DNA from: Bacillota bacterium
Lineage (GTDB): Bacteria; Bacillota; Clostridia; Christensenellales; Aristaeellaceae
Assembly: GCA_023411375.1 (NCBI GenBank)
Contig: JAEYOW010000044.1
Location: forward strand, 124,001 to 188,000
Length of the DNA: 64,000 bases
Reading direction: 5' to 3'
The translations under genes and the position numbers were made by a program. Of the stretch, positions 45,192 through 53,115 are shown one piece after another. The notes beneath the pieces were generated by a model. It saw only the letters and a program-made list of their open reading frames with translations. It did no database searches and was not told the DNA's origin. Every line of letters begins with the position of its first letter. Position 1 is the stretch's first letter.

Positions 45192-46106
45192 TTAGAACAG
45201 CGAGGCGTCCGGGTCGATACGGCGAACGATCTTATTGAACACAAGAATCGTCACCAGCCCCAGAGCGGACTGCACCAGGTTAACCGCGGACGACTGGCCA
45301 AAGTTACCAAATTGCCGCAGTGCGCGATACGTATATGTATCGATAACATCCGTCGTGGGAAACAGCACGCCGTTGTCGCCGATAATGCCGTAAATCATGC
45401 CGAAATCGCCATAGAAGATGCGCCCGATCGCCAGCAGCAGCATGATAAGAATCGTGGGGCGAATCTGCGGAAGCGTAATATAGTACATTTCCTTCCATTT
45501 GGATGCGCCGTCCACGCGCGCGGCATCATATAAATCCGGCGACACGCCTATAATCGCGGCGATATAAATAACCGAGTAATAGCCGGCAAATTTCCATATG
45601 TTGCAAATGGTCAGGATCGTCGGCCACATGTTTGGTTTCATGAAGAACGGAACCTTTTTCAATCCCAAAGGCACTAAAATCGACTGGTTGATCATGCCGT
45701 CCGAGCTGTTGAGAAGAGCCTGCAGCATCAGGGATACCACCAGCCAGGAAACAAAATACGGCAGAAAGACCAGCGACTGTGATACACGCTTGACAAAACT
45801 GTTTCGCACCTCGTTGATCATTACCGCAAGAAACACGGCTAACAGCTGGGTAAAGAAAATGAACAGGACATTCAAATAAATCGTGTTGCCGATGATGCGC
45901 TTCCATTCGCCGCTTCCAAAAAAGAAGGTAAAATTCTGGAAACCAGACCAGGGCGAGTGGAAGATGCCGCCATCGACCGTAAACTTCTTAAATGCCAGCA
46001 AATGCCCGGACATAGGCATATACGAAAAGATAACGATGCAGACCAGCCCTGGCAGAAGAAGAAGATAGAGCATATAGTTCTTCTTGATTTCGCGCAGAAA
46101 CTTCAA
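45192..46106 (-). CDS. Carbohydrate ABC transporter permease, LplB-like
   Basis: A 304-residue permease with a basic N-terminus (MKFLREIKKNYMLYLLLLPG), six helices and the EAA loop PDLYDAARVDGASKWKEMYYI. The start codon is TTG at 46106 with AGGAGGAG eight bases before it. It lies after the binding-protein gene and an intercistronic hairpin. Confidence 0.95.
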   Translation of the reverse strand: MKFLREIKKNYMLYLLLLPGLVCIVIFSYMPMSGHLLAFKKFTVDGGIFHSPWSGFQNFTFFFGSGEWKRIIGNTIYLNVLFIFFTQLLAVFLAVMINEVRNSFVKRVSQSLVFLPYFVSWLVVSLMLQALLNSSDGMINQSILVPLGLKKVPFFMKPNMWPTILTICNIWKFAGYYSVIYIAAIIGVSPDLYDAARVDGASKWKEMYYITLPQIRPTILIMLLLAIGRIFYGDFGMIYGIIGDNGVLFPTTDVIDTYTYRALRQFGNFGQSSAVNLVQSALGLVTILVFNKIVRRIDPDASLF

Positions 46107-46161
46107 ATCCGACTCCTCCTAACGCAGTGCGAGGCTGCGAAAAAATGATGAGGGTTAGGGT

Positions 46162-46199
46162 GCATACGGGAAATCCCGCATCCGGAATTTCCCGTACGC
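46162..46199 (-). other. Intercistronic stem-loop between binding protein and permease
   Basis: GC, one mismatch, TACGGGAAAT (46162-46174) pairs with ATTTCCCGTA, mismatch, GC (46187-46199). It lies ten bases downstream of the binding-protein stop, with no U-run. Confidence 0.7.
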
Positions 46200-46208
46200 T
46201 AAAGCGAA

Positions 46209-47738
46209 TTACTCGTTTACGAAGGAACGGTCGCCCAGAGCGTCGATCTGCGACTGCAGCTCGTTCTGGATAACCTTCAGAGAATCGTACGCGGCTGCCT
46301 TATACATTTCCATGTATTCGTCGGTATCCACGACGCCATTGAAGATGGGGCCGTAATACTGAGCCTGCGCGGTGGTGTACTGGGCCAGAGCGTCCTGAAC
46401 GTTCTCCGTGTCGAACAACAGGGGCGCGGTCCACTGTTCCACAAAGTCAGACGCGGGGGCCTGACGCAGGAACATTTCCATTTCGAATTCCTTATCGGTA
46501 GCGTTGGCGACTACGCGGTCATACTTGGGGTTCCACACCCACAGGTAGGGGAACCACCGGTAATCGGAGGAAATGTTGAGGTACTTGCCGGTGCCTTCGT
46601 CGGTCCAGTGCTTGTCCTTGATGCCATAAGCAAACAGGTCGTAAATTTCCTGAGACTGCTGGGTGAACTCCAGGAACTGCAAGCAGCGTTCGGGGTTCTT
46701 GGAGACCTTGGCGACGGACTGGTAGTTCCAGGCCTTGAAGGTGGCGACCAGCTGGCCGGGCTCTGTGGTGTAGTTGAACACGGAAGCGATTTCGCCGCCG
46801 GGCGCAACGCTCTGCAGGCGGTTCACATAGGTCGGCTCGGGAATGATGTCGCCCCACATGCAAACGGCAGCCTTGTTTTCAGCCATCGCGTCGCGGTAGG
46901 TGCTCAGGCTCAGGCAATCCTCATAAATGATTCCGTCTTCATATAGCTTGCGGGCTTCCTTCAAGGACTCCACAATGGAAGGCTCGGGATCGTCAAAGAA
47001 GTTGTAGACCTTGCCGTCGTTGTTTTTGTAGTAGAGCATCAGGTCGCCGGAAAGAGCATCCGATGGCATCAGGAAGTTTTCATCGCGCTTGCCGGACAGG
47101 TGCGGGAAGGTCGCCCAGGAGGTAAACTGCTCCTGCCCGTGAGAACCGGGCACGATGGGGGCAATTTCCGGATAGGCCTCCTTCACCTTGTAAGCGAACT
47201 CAATAACGTCCTCGCGCGTCTCCAGCGGGTCCATGCCCAAGGCCTTGCGCAGGTCGTCACGCACGTTGTAGTGATGGCCGGACTTGTTGTACACGCCCAA
47301 CGGCAGCGCATACAGCTTTCCCTTGTACTTGCTGTACTCAATCATCTGCGCGGGACGGTCCGCCAGGAACTTGGGGCAGTATTCCTTAACCAGATCGTCC
47401 AGCTCCAGCAGCGCGCCCATGTTGACGAACGTGGTCATATCCGTGCGGCCGGGATGCCAGATCAGGTCGTTTGGCTCGCCGGATGCAAGGGAGACGCGGG
47501 TCATGCTGGAAATGTCGGAGTTGGGCCACCACACCAGGTTCAGTTTTACATTGATGGTATCCGCCATCAGCTTTTCGGCTTCCTCAACGATCTTATCCAT
47601 ATCGTTGGGGGCCTCGCCGCGCATGATGACCCTCAGGGTGACGGGCTCCATGGGCTCAGCGAATGTGGCGGCGGGTATCGAGAGAATCAATACCAGGGCG
47701 CACGCGACGCTCAGCAATCGCAGAGACGTTCTTTTCAT
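46209..47738 (-). CDS. Extracellular solute-binding protein, LplA-like
   Basis: A 509-residue family-1 type binding protein. Signal peptide MKRTSLRLLSVACALVLILS ... ATFAEP (about 28 residues, no lipobox cysteine), then PVTLRVIMRGEAPNDMD and typical lobes with WHPGRTDMTTFVNMGALLELDDLV and KGKLYALPLGVYNKSGHHYNVRDDL. It delivers an oligosaccharide-type ligand to the LplB/LplC-like permeases; ligand unknown. GGAAGGTGG precedes ATG at 47738. Confidence 0.94.
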   Translation of the reverse strand: MKRTSLRLLSVACALVLILSIPAATFAEPMEPVTLRVIMRGEAPNDMDKIVEEAEKLMADTINVKLNLVWWPNSDISSMTRVSLASGEPNDLIWHPGRTDMTTFVNMGALLELDDLVKEYCPKFLADRPAQMIEYSKYKGKLYALPLGVYNKSGHHYNVRDDLRKALGMDPLETREDVIEFAYKVKEAYPEIAPIVPGSHGQEQFTSWATFPHLSGKRDENFLMPSDALSGDLMLYYKNNDGKVYNFFDDPEPSIVESLKEARKLYEDGIIYEDCLSLSTYRDAMAENKAAVCMWGDIIPEPTYVNRLQSVAPGGEIASVFNYTTEPGQLVATFKAWNYQSVAKVSKNPERCLQFLEFTQQSQEIYDLFAYGIKDKHWTDEGTGKYLNISSDYRWFPYLWVWNPKYDRVVANATDKEFEMEMFLRQAPASDFVEQWTAPLLFDTENVQDALAQYTTAQAQYYGPIFNGVVDTDEYMEMYKAAAYDSLKVIQNELQSQIDALGDRSFVNE

Positions 47739-47805
47739 GTTTTTCCACCTTCCTTTTTTTATGCCAATGAGAAGCGCGCTTTCTCATCAGTTTTAAAGAA
47801 TCCTT

Positions 47806-48648
47806 CTATGCGCAGACAAGGGCCTCCAAATAATGCTTCGCATGCATAATTTCCTGCTCCTTCTGTTCCGCGCTGATACCCTTACGCTCATGCTCAATGG
47901 ACATTACTCGGTCAAAACCGTGAGCGCGAAGTTTTTCAACAACAGCCTTCATATCCACCTGACCTTCGCCCATGACCATTTCTTCCCCCGCGGTGTAGCC
48001 GGAGCTGGGGTAGGTGGCATCCTTCGCGTGCACGCTGCGTACGTAATCTCCCAGCAAATCCAGACCGTCCACAGGGTTGCCGTTTCCATAAATAAGCAGA
48101 TTGCCGGGATCATAATTGACGCCAAGATTGTCCGCGCCGACGTCCTCAATGCAGCGGCGCACAACCAGCGGCGTTTCCTGTCCCGTTTCAAAGGAAAAGA
48201 ACTGCCCGTGCTTCTTCAGCTCGCCCGTCAAATGCTTAAGCGCGTTGATCAGCCCCACATAGTTATGATCCATCGGGTCCTGCGGGATAAAGCCAAGATG
48301 GGTAATGATATCCGTCACACCCAGTTCCCGCGCATAAGCGGCGCCCTTCAACAGGTCCTGAAGGCGCATAAAGCGGTATTCGCCCGGCACCAGCCCCAAC
48401 GTGGACGGACCGTTGCGGAAATCCCAATAGGCGGGCTTTGTCCAGCCACACCAGAGCTCCGTACAGGTCAGGCTGTATTTAGCGAGCAGCGCCTTTGTAT
48501 GCTTTGCATGCTCCTCGGTCAGGTGCTCCATTATCCACATGGCAATCTGTACGTTGCCAAAGCCCAGCCGGTGCGCCTGCTCAAACTGCTGCTCCAAATC
48601 CAGTCCTTCCACATCACGGCAACATAATCCCAATGTAATTTCAGCCAT
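47806..48648 (-). CDS. Sugar phosphate isomerase/epimerase family TIM-barrel protein
   Basis: A 280-residue AP-endonuclease-2/xylose-isomerase-like barrel. Strand-end metal ligands appear in FSFETGQE (Glu), GVNYDPGNLLIYG (Asp), RSVHAKDA (His, Asp) and MSIEHER (Glu). Such enzymes isomerise or epimerise sugars, often next to Gfo/Idh oxidoreductases as in inositol or keto-sugar routes. The start is ATG 48648; earlier frame is within the regulator gene. The ribosome binding site is modest (GGAAAGGCGG, 10 bases upstream). Confidence 0.9.
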   Translation of the reverse strand: MAEITLGLCCRDVEGLDLEQQFEQAHRLGFGNVQIAMWIMEHLTEEHAKHTKALLAKYSLTCTELWCGWTKPAYWDFRNGPSTLGLVPGEYRFMRLQDLLKGAAYARELGVTDIITHLGFIPQDPMDHNYVGLINALKHLTGELKKHGQFFSFETGQETPLVVRRCIEDVGADNLGVNYDPGNLLIYGNGNPVDGLDLLGDYVRSVHAKDATYPSSGYTAGEEMVMGEGQVDMKAVVEKLRAHGFDRVMSIEHERKGISAEQKEQEIMHAKHYLEALVCA

Positions 48649-48673
48649 TGTCTTTCGTCCGCCTTTCCTCTTT

Positions 48674-49873
48674 TTATCCGATATAGAGTTTATTCTGCAT
48701 TTCCCCATCAAAGGAAAAATACTGGTCGATATAATATCTGGCCGCACCCTTGAGCGCGGATGATTTATTCAGGCTGGAAAACCGCAGCTTCACCCGCTTC
48801 ATGAACAGCGGAAAGCCCATGCGGCTTAAATGACCGTTCACATCGTCCAGATATTGTGCGCCAAGCGCCATTCCGTTTCCGCCAATCACAATTTCCTGGG
48901 GATTGAAGATGCTGATAAGATTGCTGACCGCATAGGCGGTATCCTCGGCGAGGGCGTTCATGAGCGCTCTTGCCTTCTTGTTGTCTTGCGCCGCGAGCCG
49001 TCCAAGCGCTTCAAAGGTAGCTTCCCCCTCGTCGGCGAAGAGTCCGTCGCATCCCTCCTGCCTTGCCCTTTCGTACAGGTACATCTCACCAATCACCCGT
49101 TCCAGGCAGCCGCGGTTTCCGCAGTTGCACAAAGCGCCGTTTCGGTCCACGGAAAAGTGTCCAAACTGGGTTGTCATGCCGTTTGCCGCGCGAAAAACGC
49201 GGCCCCGATCCAGCACGACGGCACCGACACCTGTACCAATATTCACAAACGCGTAATACATATCTTCCATACGGCTGTTGATGCACTCCGCGTAGGCGTA
49301 GCACGGCGTATCATTGAGCACGGTAATGGGGTAGTCGCTAAGCTGGTCGCGCAATTGCTGAAGAAGATCGTTTTCAAGGCTGATTTTTAAAACGGTGGAG
49401 ATGATCTTCTGATTCGTCTCGTCCACAATCGCCGGAACAACGATGCATATTCCCAAAATCCTTGCTTCCGGATGATAGGTTTCCAGATCCTCCCGCATGG
49501 TTTTGACCGTCGTCTGCACATAATCCGAATGCTGATCAATGGAAATGCGCATTTCAAAAATCACGCTGTCGTTCAGGCTGATGAGCGCCGCGTTAAGCCA
49601 CGTCTTGTGCCACTGAAACACGGCCACATAATTTCCGGCTCCGTTTACAGTCAGCGTGTTGGGCTTTCTACCGGTGGTTGTGCTTATGCCCGCGCCGCAG
49701 TCCAGCACATAGCCCCCGGCAATCAGCTCGTCCACCAGGGCCGAAACGGTCGCCTTGCTTAAATGCGTCGCCTTTGCAAGCGCTATGCGCGAAGCGGCCT
49801 TGTCCTTCTGGATCAGCAAAAACAGGGCTTTCATATTTGTGGACTTGATCAACTGCTGGTTGGTTGGTTTCAT
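48674..49873 (-). CDS. ROK-family transcriptional repressor (NagC/XylR type)
   Basis: A 399-residue regulator. An N-terminal winged helix (ALFLLIQKDKAASRIALAKAT, LSKATVSALVDELIAGGYV) is followed by a ROK sugar-kinase-like domain with FVNIGTGVGAVVL, the histidine in TQFGHFSVD and the zinc motif CNCGNRGCLE. It is the first gene of the importer operon and has a XylR-like palindrome in its own promoter, so it is very likely an autorepressor relieved by the imported sugar. ATG at 49873 has CTGGAG eight bases upstream. Confidence 0.94.
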   Translation of the reverse strand: MKPTNQQLIKSTNMKALFLLIQKDKAASRIALAKATHLSKATVSALVDELIAGGYVLDCGAGISTTTGRKPNTLTVNGAGNYVAVFQWHKTWLNAALISLNDSVIFEMRISIDQHSDYVQTTVKTMREDLETYHPEARILGICIVVPAIVDETNQKIISTVLKISLENDLLQQLRDQLSDYPITVLNDTPCYAYAECINSRMEDMYYAFVNIGTGVGAVVLDRGRVFRAANGMTTQFGHFSVDRNGALCNCGNRGCLERVIGEMYLYERARQEGCDGLFADEGEATFEALGRLAAQDNKKARALMNALAEDTAYAVSNLISIFNPQEIVIGGNGMALGAQYLDDVNGHLSRMGFPLFMKRVKLRFSSLNKSSALKGAARYYIDQYFSFDGEMQNKLYIG

Positions 49874-49896
49874 AAGACCATCTCCAGTTGCCATCA

Positions 49897-49921
49897 TTAG
49901 TTTGTTCAATCAACTTACTAA
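49897..49921 (-). promoter_or_regulatory. ROK operator
   Basis: On the minus strand TTAGT, two bases, GTT, five bases, AAC, two bases, ACTAA: a 25-base gapped palindrome just downstream of the -10 box. It closely resembles the xyl operators bound by XylR (TTAGTTTGTT...AACAAACTAA). Confidence 0.8.
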
Positions 49922-49922
49922 C

Positions 49923-49950
49923 ATTATAATTCCATTTTTTCATTTGTCAA
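49923..49950 (-). promoter_or_regulatory. Promoter of the ROK/importer operon
   Basis: Minus-strand TTGACA (49945-49950), 16 bases, TATAAT (49923-49928): both hexamers are consensus. The operator abuts the -10 at the start site. Confidence 0.9.
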
Positions 49951-49987
49951 TACCGTACCAAAAAAATGTTTATCTGTTTATTTCGCA

Positions 49988-50019
49988 TCAAAAGGCCGGG
50001 GCGTTTCAACGCTCCGGCC
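49988..50019 (-). terminator. Terminator of the BlaI/BlaR1-type operon
   Basis: Minus-strand GGCCGGAGCG, six-base loop, CGCCCCGGCC, then TTTTGA: a 10-pair stem with one G-U pair, 40 bases after the BlaR1-like stop. Confidence 0.82.
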
Positions 50020-50058
50020 CGGTCACCAGCTGTATATCTTCTTGAATCTAAAGCTTTC

Positions 50059-52527
50059 TCACCGGTTCACAACCGTTCCCCAGTTCTCTTTGATTTCCTC
50101 CGGACTCATCAAATCGTAGCTTTTCAGCTCTCCGGTTACCGGGTCCAGCTGAATGAGTGCCCGCATGCCGTCAAGGTATTCCGCCCACACACAGAAGCCA
50201 TTGATTTCGCCGCTTGCGTACACGCTTTTAAGCTGTGCGCCGGTATAGAAATCCGCGCGCGACAGATATTCCCTCGCAAGCTCCACCCAGCGCGGGTCCG
50301 TCACGTCAACCGGTCTGGCAATCAGGCGGTTCATGCTGATCTCCCCCAGATAGCTGGTAATATATACGCCGGAGAAGTACGTCTGCCTTAGCTCCAGCAC
50401 GTCGCCGGCCGCCATATCCAGCGTTACGCTATAATACCGGCTGCCCGCCCCCAGCGGCAGGCCCTCAAGCAATGTAACCGTCCAGGTCCGCTTTTCTGCG
50501 TTATAACGGGGCGCGTCATGAAACTCCGGCAGCATCACATTCGCACTGTCCGCGCCCAATAGCTCCATCGCCCTGCTGATTGCCTCCTCGCGCGTACCCA
50601 CAGCCGGTTCCACCACCGCGTCCGCGATGTTTTTCTCGAAATAGTCCTGTTCCGCGAGATCCGCCAAGCGGCTTTTGGCGCTCTCGTACGCGAGCATAAG
50701 CAACTCCCCGTCCGTCATTTCCCGTCCCTCAGGGTAGTGGTAGACCGTTTCGCCGCCGCCGTTATAGCCCTTAATGTATACGGTGTCGTTCGGCTGGCTG
50801 GAAAGGCCTGTGGATGGCCGGAACGCTTCGTCCCGGAGGCAGCGGTCATAAATCTCCTCATACCGGATCATCTCAGAGCGCGTCATGTCGCGGTTGTTGT
50901 ACTCGGCGGAGTCCTTCTCCCGCCACGGATCCACATAGGGCACCAGCAGATTGAAGGCGTCGATGGCCTCAATAAGCTCAAGCAGCTCCTCGTCCTCCAT
51001 CTCCCTCCCGGCGGGAAGCAGCAGGAAGGGCAGCACGCCTGCCGCTTCCGCGGGAGCCCACAGCGCGCTCCGGCTGTCGTTTGCCAGCCGTTCCTCCATG
51101 GGGAACAGCGCTGCCAGCTCCTTAACCGGCACGGACAGTGCGAACCTTTCGCCGCCATAGGCGTCGTCCTTGACAGCCACGGGCGTTTTGGCGCGCAGGC
51201 CGTTGCGGTCATATTCGTAATACAGGTCGAACAGGCGCATCCACTCGGCGCGGGTTAGGTCGCGGCTCCAGGCTTCAGGCACCTGATATTCCTCCACGGC
51301 GAACGCGCCGCTAAGCTCCTGCGTGGTAATACCGAAAATCTCGGGAGTGCGGTGCGCCGCCCAATCCTCCGGGATATTTGCGTTTACGCCGGGCTGTGCC
51401 GCCGTTATGGAAACGGCCTCAGCCGTTTCGGGCATACCGCCGGGCTGCGCCACCGCGATCACACCGCCCGAAAGCAGCGTAACCGCAAGCGTCAAGGCGA
51501 TCAGCACGCCGCCCTTCGGCCTTACCCTTGTGTCCAGCATGGAATAAAATCGCTTTTTCATATCGTCCTTCCCTTCATAAAAAGATGTGGAAAGCGCGAC
51601 ACGCTGCCTGCGCCGCCTTCGAATCACGCCCAGAATGGCTTCACCGTACCGCTTGCGCAGCTCCACATCCGCATTGGCCAATACGGAAGCGTCGCAGGCC
51701 ATCTCGCAGTCCAACGCCATGGTGCGCGCCATGACGTACACAAGCGGGTTGAACCAGTGGACGATCAGGCTTAACAGCGTCAACGCTTTGACCCATAGGT
51801 CACGGCGGTTCACGTGCGTCAGCTCATGGCGCACAACCATGCGCAGCTCGTCCCCGGACAGGTCGAGCTCCGGCATCAAAAGCACCGGACGAAATAGCCC
51901 CGCCGCCATGGGGCTGGTAACGCACGCGCATCGCCACAATCGCGGTACGCGGCGCATCCCCAGCCGTACCGCCTCATCGCGGAGCACCTCCCGCTGCAAT
52001 GGCGTGGGTTCGCCGCGCCAACGGCGCGCCATGCGGAAAAACCGCGCGTGCCGAACCCCTTGAATGCAAAGCGACGCAGCCATGCCCAAGGTCCAGCAGA
52101 GCAGGACGAGGGTATAGGCATCCGGCATCTGAAAGCGTATGACCGCTTCTCGCGTATAGGCCAGGCTCTCATTTGTACCTGCCTTCATCTTCCCGTTCTC
52201 TTTCCCGGTTAGGCGCCGACTGGTGGCTGTGGGACGCACCCGCTCCGCCGGGCCCTCATCCCTCGGCGCAAGAAGGCGCTCGCCGCTTACCGGCACGGGT
52301 GTTTCAAGCACGATAGGAGGCTTGCGTTCAGGCATGGAAAGCGTCCACAGCGCAGCCGGGGGCTCCAGCCGAAACGGCACCAGCAGCCCAACCAGTACCA
52401 TCAGCCACGCATAATAGCGCGCGCCCGCGCCAAAGCGCTTCTCTGCCACAGGCCTGAGCATAAGCAGCAGACAAATAACCGCGGACATGCACAACCCGTT
52501 TTGTATCAAAAGATTGAGAAAATCCAT
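50059..52527 (-). CDS. BlaR1/MecR1-type M56 sensor metalloprotease with PepSY-like sensor region
   Basis: An 822-residue membrane protease. The N-terminal half has helices near 10-25, 38-55 and 138-158, then the M56 zinc motif HELTH (234-238) and the downstream acidic DCEMACDASV, followed by a helix near 340-360. The extracytoplasmic C-terminal half (about 365-822) lacks the SxxK/KTG penicillin-binding motifs of BlaR1. It instead holds PepSY-like segments (TREEAISRAMELLGADS ... RTWTVTLLEG; TDPRWVELAREYLSRAD ... YLDGMRALIQLD). On sensing its signal it should cleave the BlaI-like repressor encoded 4 bases upstream. Confidence 0.88.
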   Translation of the reverse strand: MDFLNLLIQNGLCMSAVICLLLMLRPVAEKRFGAGARYYAWLMVLVGLLVPFRLEPPAALWTLSMPERKPPIVLETPVPVSGERLLAPRDEGPAERVRPTATSRRLTGKENGKMKAGTNESLAYTREAVIRFQMPDAYTLVLLCWTLGMAASLCIQGVRHARFFRMARRWRGEPTPLQREVLRDEAVRLGMRRVPRLWRCACVTSPMAAGLFRPVLLMPELDLSGDELRMVVRHELTHVNRRDLWVKALTLLSLIVHWFNPLVYVMARTMALDCEMACDASVLANADVELRKRYGEAILGVIRRRRRQRVALSTSFYEGKDDMKKRFYSMLDTRVRPKGGVLIALTLAVTLLSGGVIAVAQPGGMPETAEAVSITAAQPGVNANIPEDWAAHRTPEIFGITTQELSGAFAVEEYQVPEAWSRDLTRAEWMRLFDLYYEYDRNGLRAKTPVAVKDDAYGGERFALSVPVKELAALFPMEERLANDSRSALWAPAEAAGVLPFLLLPAGREMEDEELLELIEAIDAFNLLVPYVDPWREKDSAEYNNRDMTRSEMIRYEEIYDRCLRDEAFRPSTGLSSQPNDTVYIKGYNGGGETVYHYPEGREMTDGELLMLAYESAKSRLADLAEQDYFEKNIADAVVEPAVGTREEAISRAMELLGADSANVMLPEFHDAPRYNAEKRTWTVTLLEGLPLGAGSRYYSVTLDMAAGDVLELRQTYFSGVYITSYLGEISMNRLIARPVDVTDPRWVELAREYLSRADFYTGAQLKSVYASGEINGFCVWAEYLDGMRALIQLDPVTGELKSYDLMSPEEIKENWGTVVNR

Positions 52528-52531
52528 CCCC

Positions 52532-52900
52532 TCACTCCTTGGCGTTCAGCCATTGCTTCAGCGCCTCCAAATCCTCATCCGTCACCTTATGGTCGTCATA
52601 CAGGGTGTTGACGAGGTTCAAAAAGGAATTATCGTGAAAACGCTCCAAAAAACTTCCGCTCTCGTAGGAGACATAATCCTCGCGGCTCACAATCGGATCG
52701 TAGATCCGCTCCTTGCCCACGCGCTCGCTGCGCAAAAATCCGCGCTCTATCAGGCGGGTCAAAAGCGTCAGCACCGTCTGCGGCTTCCAGCTGAGTCCCT
52801 CCGCCAGCTGCGCCATAATCTGGTTGGTGGAAATGGGGGAAGGGTTGTTCCAGATAATCTTCATCAGCTCAAATTCGCTGTCCGGCAGTTTTTTGATCAA
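52532..52900 (-). CDS. BlaI/MecI-family transcriptional repressor
   Basis: A 122-residue winged-helix repressor (LPDSEFELMKIIWNNPSPIS, MAQLAEGLSWKPQTVLTLLTRLIERGFL) with the C-terminal dimerisation helices (VNTLYDDHKVTDEDLEALKQWL). The start is TTG at 52900, eleven bases after AAGGAG. Three copies of a TTCTACA-yy-TGT site upstream are its likely operators, and the M56 protease is its likely inactivator. Confidence 0.94.
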   Translation of the reverse strand: MIKKLPDSEFELMKIIWNNPSPISTNQIMAQLAEGLSWKPQTVLTLLTRLIERGFLRSERVGKERIYDPIVSREDYVSYESGSFLERFHDNSFLNLVNTLYDDHKVTDEDLEALKQWLNAKE

Positions 52901-52915
52901 ACCTCGCCACGCTCC

Positions 52916-52931
52916 TTCTACATTTGTCTTT
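52916..52931 (-). promoter_or_regulatory. BlaI-type operator half-site, copy 1
   Basis: TTCTACATTTGTCTTT: an intact left arm and a degenerate right arm of the TTCTACA-N2-TGTAGAA element, lying between promoter and start codon. Confidence 0.55.
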
Positions 52932-52942
52932 CTTTCGGGTTT

Positions 52943-52971
52943 ATTCTACACTTGTAATATGTAGGTGTCAA
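52943..52971 (-). promoter_or_regulatory. BlaI/BlaR1-type operon promoter with overlapping operator copy 2
   Basis: Minus-strand TTGACA (52966-52971), 17 bases, TAGAAT (52943-52948). The operator TTCTACACTTGTAATA (52944-52959) covers the -10 box and part of the spacer. Confidence 0.88.
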
Positions 52972-52977
52972 GAGTTT

Positions 52978-52993
52978 TTCTACATTTGTAGAA
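52978..52993 (-). promoter_or_regulatory. BlaI-type operator, copy 3 (perfect palindrome)
   Basis: TTCTACATTTGTAGAA is a perfect 16-base palindrome containing the TACA/TGTA core of BlaI/MecI operators, upstream of the -35 box. Beyond it, 53006-53038 is an 11-pair hairpin without a U-run; 53039-53115 shows nothing recognisable. Confidence 0.85.
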
Positions 52994-53115
52994 AATGTAA
53001 CAGCATTGAGGGAGCGAGGCTTTGCCCCGCTCCCTCAAAACGGCGATTAGGATGGCGAAATCTCAAGCCCCTTCGCCCCGCGCTCTACCATCCTATCCGC
53101 CGTGTCCCAGAACCA

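Noticed and set aside
44257..47738. Missing ATPase in the LplABC-like importer as evidence of a broken system
   Set aside because: LplABC-type importers of Bacillota commonly lack a local ATPase and share an MsmX-type one encoded elsewhere.
53006..53038. Strong hairpin TTGAGGGAGCG/CGCTCCCTCAA as a terminator
   Set aside because: No U-run follows on either strand; it may pause transcription but was not called a terminator.
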